This document shows, piece after piece, positions 58,713 through 64,000 of a stretch of 64,000 bases of DNA. Below the pieces are notes generated by a model. The model searched no databases and was not told the DNA's origin. It saw only the letters and a program-made list of their open reading frames with translations. The translations under genes were made by a program, and so were the position numbers. Numbering within the stretch: the stretch's first letter is position 1; every line of letters begins with the position of its first letter. Where the stretch lies: the NCBI RefSeq assembly GCF_001428845.1, contig NZ_LMIU01000008.1, positions 138,556 through 202,555 of the forward strand, in the 5' to 3' direction. The stretch comes from Achromobacter sp. Root83 (GTDB lineage: Bacteria > Pseudomonadota > Gammaproteobacteria > Burkholderiales > Burkholderiaceae_B).

Positions 58713-59819
58713 ATGAAAAAGACGCTGCTCGCCGCTGCAATGCTGGCTTCTTTCGCAGGCATTGCTCAGGCAGAACCGTCAGTCACTCTCTATGGTGTCA
58801 TCGACACCGGCATTGGCTACAACAAAATCAAGGGCGATGGATACAACGGATCCAAGCTTGGCATGATCAACGGCATCCAGGCCGGCTCCCGCTGGGGCGT
58901 GCGCGGATCCGAAGATCTGGGCGACGGCCTGAGCGCGGTCTTCAAGCTGGAAAGCGGCTTTGATTCCGCCAACGGCCAGCGCGGACAATCGGGCCGCCTG
59001 TTCGGCCGCCAAGCCACCATCGGCCTGGCCAACGACGCCTGGGGTTCGCTTGAATTCGGCCGCCAGGCCACGGTTGGCTCCAACTACCTGGCCGACATCG
59101 ATCCTTTCTACACCAGCTACACCCAATCCAACCTGGGCCTGGGTCTCAGCGCGGCCAACACCATGCGCTGGGACAACATGGTCATGTACCGCACCCCCTC
59201 AGTGAACGGGTTTGAGCTGGGCGTGGGTTACTCGTTCAATGCGGACGACACCACCGCGGACCAGACCGGTTTCGGCACCGCCGACAACACGCGCGGCATC
59301 ACCGCCGGCCTGCGCTACGTGCAAGGCCCGCTGAACGTGGCGCTGACCTACGACCAATTGAACGGCGCCAACCGCAGCTCCATCGACAACGGCGCCACGC
59401 CGCGCCAGTACGCGCTGGGCGTGTCGTACGACCTGGAAGTGGTCAAGCTCGCCGCTGCCTACGGCCGCACCACCGACGGCTGGTTCGTCGGCCAGGATCT
59501 GCCCGCGGGCACGCCGTTCAGCGACGAATTCGGCACCAACCGTTTCGTGGACGGCTTCAAGGCCAATTCGTACATGGTGGGCGCGACCCTGCCGGTCAGC
59601 GGCGCGAGCAGCCTGTTCGCCTCGTGGCAGCACGTGGCCCCGTCCAACGACAAGCTGACGGGCGATGACGCCAACATGAACGTCTACAGCGTGGGCTACA
59701 CGTACGACCTGTCCAAGCGCACCAACCTGTACGCCTATGGCTCGTACGGCACGGACTACGCGTTCATCGACGGTCTGAAGAGCACCGCCGCGGGCGTGGG
59801 CATCCGCCACCAGTTCTAA
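58713..59819 (+). CDS. General trimeric outer-membrane porin (Bordetella/Burkholderia type)
   Basis: 368 residues. Signal peptide (KKTLLAAAMLASFAGIAQA), then the betaproteobacterial porin start EPSVTLYGVIDTGIGYNK, the conserved SRWGVRGSEDLGDGLSAVFK and GRLFGRQATIGLANDAWGSL, sixteen-strand pattern, and the final GVGIRHQF with C-terminal Phe needed for outer-membrane insertion. Forms water-filled trimers. AGGAG lies nine bases before the ATG; a long leader with two palindromes suggests strong control. Confidence 0.95.
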   Translation: MKKTLLAAAMLASFAGIAQAEPSVTLYGVIDTGIGYNKIKGDGYNGSKLGMINGIQAGSRWGVRGSEDLGDGLSAVFKLESGFDSANGQRGQSGRLFGRQATIGLANDAWGSLEFGRQATVGSNYLADIDPFYTSYTQSNLGLGLSAANTMRWDNMVMYRTPSVNGFELGVGYSFNADDTTADQTGFGTADNTRGITAGLRYVQGPLNVALTYDQLNGANRSSIDNGATPRQYALGVSYDLEVVKLAAAYGRTTDGWFVGQDLPAGTPFSDEFGTNRFVDGFKANSYMVGATLPVSGASSLFASWQHVAPSNDKLTGDDANMNVYSVGYTYDLSKRTNLYAYGSYGTDYAFIDGLKSTAAGVGIRHQF

Positions 59820-59826
59820 ACGCGCT

Positions 59827-59863
59827 GGGGGCCGGCCCGCCGCGCGGCGCCGGCCCTGCCCCC
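59827..59863 (+). terminator. GC-rich stem-loop after the porin gene
   Basis: GGGGG (59827-59831) and CCCCC (59859-59863) flank a GCCGGC dyad, giving a strong but slightly bulged stem starting eight bases after the stop. No U-tract. Confidence 0.45.
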
Positions 59864-59970
59864 GCAGGCCGCGGCCGAACGATGTCAGTCTGATCCTATA
59901 GCGCTGGATCCCGGCGCTACCTAACATCGTTCCATGCCCGACAGCACACGCACAGGCTTGGACAGGCGTC

Positions 59971-60309
59971 ATGGCTAAGCCGCCCCCCTCCGTGCCCGCA
60001 CACCCGCCGCCAGCCGCCGAATCCAGCCCCCTTGGCGCGCTGCCCCTGCGTTATCGCCGATTGTTCATCGACACGATGAACCAGGACCTGGCCGCGCTGG
60101 AACAGGCGCTGCATCGGCGCGATGCCATCGACGCGGCGCTCACCCTGCACCGCATCCGGGGCGCCTTTCTGTCCCTGCAGATTCCCCGGCCGGACAGCCA
60201 CGCCGACACGCTCGAACACGCCTTGCGCACCACTGGCCTGACGCCCGCCACGCAGGCCCAGGTCCGCGACGTCATCCTCTCCCTGCGGTCGCTGCTGCAC
60301 GGGGCATAA
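59971..60309 (+). CDS. Stand-alone Hpt-like phosphotransfer protein
   Basis: 112 residues, mostly helical after a Pro-rich start. LTLHRIRGAFLSL places His60 in the H-x-x-K/R-G-A context of Hpt domains, with a leading helix (FIDTMNQDLAALEQALHRRD) and a trailing one (ADTLEHALRTTGL) as in a four-helix Hpt bundle. It could shuttle phosphate for a hybrid kinase; the membrane sensor at 63025 is the only candidate in view. The match is short and partial, so the call is moderate. Confidence 0.6.
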   Translation: MAKPPPSVPAHPPPAAESSPLGALPLRYRRLFIDTMNQDLAALEQALHRRDAIDAALTLHRIRGAFLSLQIPRPDSHADTLEHALRTTGLTPATQAQVRDVILSLRSLLHGA

Positions 60310-60399
60310 ACGTGGTTGAATGGCCGTGCAGTGCAATGCGCGGGAAACACGCATCCGGCATGATCGGTCCCTCTCTTTGATCGCAGCCCCAAGAATTCC

Positions 60400-61728
60400 A
60401 TGCCCCTGACTTTTCGCAAGCAACCCTTGTCCGCGCACGCGCGCCCCCGCCCCCTGCTGCGCGCCTTCGCCATGGTCTTGCTGCCGCTGGCCCTGGCCGC
60501 CTGCAACGGCGGCGCCAACGACGACGCCGAGGCCCCCATCCCTTCTCCGACGCCGGCCCCAACTCCGGCCCCGCCCGTCTCCGAAACCCCGGCGCGCAAT
60601 CCGGCCTATCTGGCAGCCAAGCCGGGGGACGTCATCCAGGTGCGCATCGAAGAACTGCGCCCCACCCAGACCGCCATCGGCTACGACCAGATCTACTACA
60701 AGCTGGGCCGCTGGCAGGGCGACTTCGACCGCGCGACGTGGGCGGCCGATCCCGCCAAACAACTTGACTACCTGGACCGCACGGTAGGCAAGAAATTCGA
60801 TGACTACTGCGAGGACATGGGAGGCGGCGAGCGCAAGCAGGCATTCCAGAGCATCGCCGAGGCGCGGGCGGCGCGGCTGGACCAGCCCGCCACCTTCGCC
60901 TGCCTGGACGCGCCGGGCACGAACGCCGCCAACCTGAAGTCCGTCGTCGTCGGCTGGGACGGCAACCTCTACCTGACCGACGGCCATCACACCTTTTCGT
61001 CGCTGCGCGAGATCTTCGATGGCGGCCCCAAGCTGCCCGTCTGGGTCAAGGTCGACGCCAACTACAGCGGCCTGACCACGGCCGCCGCCTTCTGGCAGCG
61101 CATGGTCGACGAGCGCCGCGTCTGGCTGCGCGATGGCCAGAACCAGCCCATCACCGTGGATCAACTGCCCAACCGCCTGGGGCTGCCCAGTGTGCACGAG
61201 GCCGGCGGCATGCAGGAAGACCGCTACCGCTCACTGGTGTATTTCACGCGGGACATCGCCTACAGCAACGGCGATCTGCCCGAATTCGCCGAGTTCCTGT
61301 GGGGCGACTGGCTGCGCCGCCAGGTTGCCGGCGGTGGGCTGCCCGCGCTGGACCAGTACAAGATGCGGCCGCCGGCCGCCGCCGCGCAGATTCTCGCCGT
61401 CAGCACGCTGAACAAGGACCTGATCGCCACCGGCTCGAACGACAGCTATGCCGCCGCCGTGCGCGATGCGTCGCTGAAGATGAATACGCTGAACGGCACC
61501 GACATCGTCTTCGACGACCGCGACGCGGCCAGCCTGGGCCGCATCGCCCTGGTTCCCGACGCCGCCAGCGGCACGCCCACCAAGAAGGCGCGCGACACGC
61601 TGGAAGAGCTTCCGCGCGACGACATCAAGACGTCCGACTCCAGCCCGCGCAACGCGGGAAAACTGTGGTTCGCCGTCAACTACCGCACTTGCGGCAAGCC
61701 CGCGGCCGGCACCTGCTGGGGCTGGTGA
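60400..61728 (+). CDS. Lipoprotein with ParB-like (ParBc_2) domain
   Basis: 442 residues. Lipobox LAAC (Cys35) after a long basic start; a Pro/Ala/Thr linker (about 45-65) follows. The main domain has VIQVRIEELRPTQTAIGYDQ, GKKFDDYCEDMGGG and YLTDGHHTFSSLREIFDGG, the pattern of putative ParB-like nucleases (ParBc_2), which are exported proteins unrelated in role to chromosome partitioning. The C-terminal 150 residues carry a Cys pair (RTCGKPAAGTCWGW). Enzymatic function has not been settled for the family. Confidence 0.75.
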   Translation: MPLTFRKQPLSAHARPRPLLRAFAMVLLPLALAACNGGANDDAEAPIPSPTPAPTPAPPVSETPARNPAYLAAKPGDVIQVRIEELRPTQTAIGYDQIYYKLGRWQGDFDRATWAADPAKQLDYLDRTVGKKFDDYCEDMGGGERKQAFQSIAEARAARLDQPATFACLDAPGTNAANLKSVVVGWDGNLYLTDGHHTFSSLREIFDGGPKLPVWVKVDANYSGLTTAAAFWQRMVDERRVWLRDGQNQPITVDQLPNRLGLPSVHEAGGMQEDRYRSLVYFTRDIAYSNGDLPEFAEFLWGDWLRRQVAGGGLPALDQYKMRPPAAAAQILAVSTLNKDLIATGSNDSYAAAVRDASLKMNTLNGTDIVFDDRDAASLGRIALVPDAASGTPTKKARDTLEELPRDDIKTSDSSPRNAGKLWFAVNYRTCGKPAAGTCWGW

Positions 61729-61765
61729 TCCGCGGGCGCCTGGGCCGCTTCACGCCAGGAAGGCC

Positions 61766-62134
61766 TTAGAGCACTTCCTGGGTGTTTTCGGCCTTGGCCA
61801 GTTGCTGCATGACCAGCGACACCTTCTCGGCGATTTCCAGGCGTTCGGCCGCCGACATGGCGTCGTATTCCTGCTTGGAGATGCCCAGGCTGGCCAGGGC
61901 CGCATAGAGCATCTTGTCTTCCAGGGACATCGATGCGTAGTCCAGGAATTCCTGTTCGGCCTGCGAAGGCGCAGCCTGCGCGGCGCCCGAGACACCGCCC
62001 GCCATGGCGGAGCGGCTGCGCTCGGTGGCGCTGGCGAAGGCCGCGCGAAAATCGCCCACGCCCGAACCGGACCGGGACGCGGCCATGGACGGTTCGGATC
62101 CGGAGGTGATGCCCAGGGAATTTACGATGCTCAT
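61766..62134 (-). CDS. Hypothetical alpha-helical protein, 122 aa
   Basis: Family not recognised. From the ATG at 62134 the N-terminal 55 residues are Ser/Gly/Ala rich and look disordered; the C-terminal 65 are helical (EQEFLDYASMSLEDKMLYAA, GISKQEYDAMSAAERLEIAE). No membrane segment or signal peptide. Divergent from the GvpU-like gene across 224 bases that contain a 12-base palindrome. Confidence 0.6.
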   Translation of the reverse strand: MSIVNSLGITSGSEPSMAASRSGSGVGDFRAAFASATERSRSAMAGGVSGAAQAAPSQAEQEFLDYASMSLEDKMLYAALASLGISKQEYDAMSAAERLEIAEKVSLVMQQLAKAENTQEVL

Positions 62135-62220
62135 GGATGCCCCAAAGAATTCAGTGCGTGGCGCCCGGCCGGCAGCGCGGCGCTGGCGGCGGCCCGTCAC
62201 GGGATTGACCCTCAGGGTGC

Positions 62221-62232
62221 CAAGTTAACTTG
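62221..62232. promoter_or_regulatory. 12-base perfect palindrome in a divergent gap
   Basis: CAAGTTAACTTG is its own reverse complement and stands out as AT-rich within a very GC-rich 224-base gap between divergent genes (starts at 62134 and 62359). Size and place fit a small dimer operator; nothing else was recognised in this gap. Confidence 0.3.
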
Positions 62233-62358
62233 CCGGCGCGGCGCGGGAAGACCTGGACAGACACCCGAACCGGCCGCTTATTCCGCTATTGCGGGGCAGG
62301 TATTTTTCACGCCGTTCGAGTATCTTGTGGCTCTTGCAAACATTCCAGAGATTCCTTC

Positions 62359-62805
62359 ATGAGCATTGAACCCACCCCCGGCCAGCCCGCGGGCGCCGTC
62401 CCCGGCGCGGACGCCTTCCTGCAGTTCCTGGTCAACCTGGTGAACAACGGCAGCCAGATCGAAAGCATCGGCGTGACGTTGCAGATGGGCGGCATGCTGG
62501 TGTCCGGATCGATCATATCGGGCGCGGAATACTTCGACAGTTTCGCCGTCAAATTCACGAGTTCGCTGGAGACGCTGGACGCGGATACCCGCAAGACCGT
62601 GCACGCGTCGCTGGCGGAACTGGGCGACGTGTTCCGTCTGCCCCAGCCGGTCGATCCGCTGCCGAACTACATCCACCTTGCGGATGCCCTGTTCTTCACG
62701 GCGGACGGCACGCCCATCGCCGGACAGCCCACGCTGTGGCGCGGACGCACCAGCGCGGTGGACGGCTTCATCCTGGGCCGCCTGCAATCGGAAACGGCCG
62801 GTTAA
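62359..62805 (+). CDS. GvpU-like protein
   Basis: 148 residues from the ATG at 62359. The core FLQFLVNLVNNGSQIESIGV, then TLQMGGMLVSGSIISGAEYF and YIHLADALFFTADGTPI, resembles proteins annotated as gas-vesicle accessory protein GvpU. No other gvp gene is present, so a gas-vesicle role is unlikely here; such orphan members are of unknown function. The stop codon TAA lies inside the first unit of a tandem-repeat array. Confidence 0.6.
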   Translation: MSIEPTPGQPAGAVPGADAFLQFLVNLVNNGSQIESIGVTLQMGGMLVSGSIISGAEYFDSFAVKFTSSLETLDADTRKTVHASLAELGDVFRLPQPVDPLPNYIHLADALFFTADGTPIAGQPTLWRGRTSAVDGFILGRLQSETAG

Positions 62806-62921
62806 GTACGGTGTGGCCGGGTACGGCCGGTTAGGTACAGTGTGGCCGGGTACGGCCGGTTAGGTACGGCCGGTCAGGTACTGTCGGTCAGGCGCGGCCG
62901 GTCAGGCACGGCCAGCCAGGC
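62794..62921 (+). repeat. Compound tandem-repeat array after the GvpU-like gene
   Basis: Two 29-base units (62794-62822 and 62823-62851) are followed by five 14-base units (62852 to 62921). The 14-base core is ACGGCCGGTTAGGT with changes growing towards the end; each 29-base unit is one core plus a diverged 15-base version. The first unit includes the last codons and stop of the GvpU-like gene. Confidence 0.85.
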
Positions 62922-63024
62922 GCGAGACGGCCCAAGGCGGGCCGCCGCCGCGCCGCATCCCCCCGCGCGCCCCCCGGCGCTTTTGAGATTCTTCTTATTC
63001 TCCCGGCGGATGCGGGTTCCTACC

Positions 63025-64000
63025 ATGCATCGGATGCTGGTAGACGACCATGGCGCCCTCGCCCTTGACCCCCAGGCCGCGCCCCGCACGGCCTCCCTGC
63101 TTCTGCATTTTCTTGCGGCGGCCCTGATCGTCTGCATCGCGGCGGGCGCCACCATCTATCTTTCCTGGACCTTCAACAAGGCCGTCTCCGCCTACCGCCG
63201 CCAGATGAACGCCGCGGCCTACCAGGCGCAGCTATTCTTCGATCGCCGCGAAGCCCTGCTGCGGTCCATCTCGGCCTCGGCGGTGCGCAACACCCGGGGC
63301 GAGCCCATCGGCCAAACCTCCGTCTATCTGGGCACCACCCGGCAGGTCGAAGTCCTGCCGCTTGAAGAGGAACCCGGCGCGTTCGACTGGGCCCTGATCC
63401 TGACGCGCCGCGACCTGCGCGATATCGCCCTGGCCGAAGCCGGGCTCGTCTACAGCTCGGCGCGCCACTCGCGCACGCTGCGCCAGGCCGCGCACGGTCA
63501 GCCGGCGCCGCCGCCCATTGATCCGCAGACTCAGCAATGGCTGGCCGACGCGCTGTCCGGCATCGAAGCCCGCCACCAGCCGGACGGTCTGGCGCCCATC
63601 GTCTGGCTGCACGCGCCCAGGCACGCTGCCGCGCAGCAGCTCTTTCTCTATACCCCGCTCGACCTCGCCGACCCGGGGGCCGGCTGGATCGGCCTGGACG
63701 TCACCGGCGTGGACGCCGCGGTGGACGTCTCGCGCGCCACCGGCGGCAGCTACGTGCTTTTCGACGAAAAGGGCCGGCCCATGCTGCACAGTCCGGGCGC
63801 GGATGTCGCGGACGTCGCGTTCGGCCGCGCCCTCACGATGGATTCCTTCAGCCTGCACGGAAAGGGCTGGCTGCCGGAACGCCTGGTGCTGAGCAAGTCG
63901 GTCGGCGAGGACGGCTGGCGGCTGGTCTACGACACGCCTATCCGGCGCGTGCTGGAAGAAAACCTGTCCGCGCTGCGATGGGCTGGCGCCCTGTCGCTAC
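63025..64000 (+). CDS. Membrane-bound sensor protein, probable histidine kinase N-terminal part (runs off the window)
   Basis: Translation from the ATG at 63025 stays open to base 64000 (325 codons) and must continue beyond. Residues about 24-48 form a transmembrane helix (LLLHFLAAALIVCIAAGATI), then about 260 residues of periplasmic domain (RRQMNAAAYQAQLFFDRREA, WIGLDVTGVDAAVDVSRATG) and a second hydrophobic stretch beginning at LSALRWAGALSL. This is the layout of a sensor kinase or diguanylate cyclase; catalytic domains are not visible. An orphan Hpt-like gene at 59971 hints at a hybrid kinase (inference). Confidence 0.65.
   Translation, partial: MHRMLVDDHGALALDPQAAPRTASLLLHFLAAALIVCIAAGATIYLSWTFNKAVSAYRRQMNAAAYQAQLFFDRREALLRSISASAVRNTRGEPIGQTSVYLGTTRQVEVLPLEEEPGAFDWALILTRRDLRDIALAEAGLVYSSARHSRTLRQAAHGQPAPPPIDPQTQQWLADALSGIEARHQPDGLAPIVWLHAPRHAAAQQLFLYTPLDLADPGAGWIGLDVTGVDAAVDVSRATGGSYVLFDEKGRPMLHSPGADVADVAFGRALTMDSFSLHGKGWLPERLVLSKSVGEDGWRLVYDTPIRRVLEENLSALRWAGALSL

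Noticed and set aside
60400-61728. Chromosome-partitioning ParB protein
   Set aside because: It has a lipoprotein signal and a ParBc_2-type pattern; no helix-turn-helix and no parA.
62359-62805. Gas-vesicle locus
   Set aside because: Only a GvpU-like gene is present; no gvpA, gvpF/L, gvpN or other structural gene.
62794-62921. Repeat array as a CRISPR
   Set aside because: Units are contiguous, of 14 or 29 bases, with no unique spacers and no cas genes nearby.

Overview
The window is chromosomal DNA of a GC-rich Gram-negative bacterium, most likely a betaproteobacterium of the Alcaligenaceae (Achromobacter/Bordetella type). This is inferred from the strong GC bias of codon third positions, the Bordetella-type trimeric porin, the cyoABCD operon followed by a SURF1 gene, several FecI/FecR/TonB-receptor cassettes and many LysR/AraC/MarR regulators next to exporters. 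I see no rRNA, tRNA, CRISPR array, insertion sequence, phage or integrase gene; coding density is high and no gap exceeds about 340 bases.

Layout. 1-10.1 kb: 5' end of a malic enzyme gene, a LysR regulator, a P-type ATPase, then regulator/exporter units (AraC + EamA, MarR/MATE, LysR) and a Sel1-like/TauE pair. 10.1-24.2 kb: small-enzyme region with three short-chain dehydrogenases (SDR; one lacks catalytic residues), a GNAT acetyltransferase with an XRE-cupin regulator, a phospholipase D-family lipoprotein, a 2OG-Fe(II) oxygenase coupled to alkB, an AhpD-like gene with a divergent AraC regulator, a secreted FGE-like protein without the FGE cysteines, a VOC protein, MgtC, a HAD phosphatase and a degenerate second copy of the 2OG oxygenase. 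24.2-32.6 kb: two tandem iron-uptake cassettes, each sigma factor -> FecR -> TonB-dependent receptor. The first sigma gene has no ATG/GTG/TTG start.

32.7-43.1 kb: a PTS-EIIC/EAL fusion, an SPFH protein coupled to an unlisted 38-residue membrane ORF, a protealysin-type metalloprotease with its emfourin-like inhibitor, a NimR/NimT-like pair, a trans-aconitate methyltransferase, TerC and a NhaR-like regulator. 43.2-46.1 kb: four uncharacterised genes, three of them membrane or exported. 46.1-50.2 kb: a third iron cassette with a good Fur-box candidate. 50.3-58.5 kb: a DUF218 protein, an acetylpolyamine amidohydrolase-like protein, an MFS transporter, and the cytochrome bo3 operon cyoABCD with SURF1. 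58.7-64 kb: a porin behind two abutting palindromes, a stand-alone Hpt-like protein, a ParB-like lipoprotein, two uncharacterised genes (one GvpU-like) with a short tandem-repeat array, and the 5' part of a membrane sensor gene that runs off the end.

Main themes are iron acquisition under surface signalling (three cassettes), efflux and stress defence under local regulators, and aerobic respiration. Points most worth a second look are the non-canonical sigma start, the SPFH/38-aa unit with a G8 tract at its ribosome-binding position, the 2OG paralogue that has lost its iron ligands, three perfect hairpins whose loops hold stop codons, and exact palindromes in several promoter regions.
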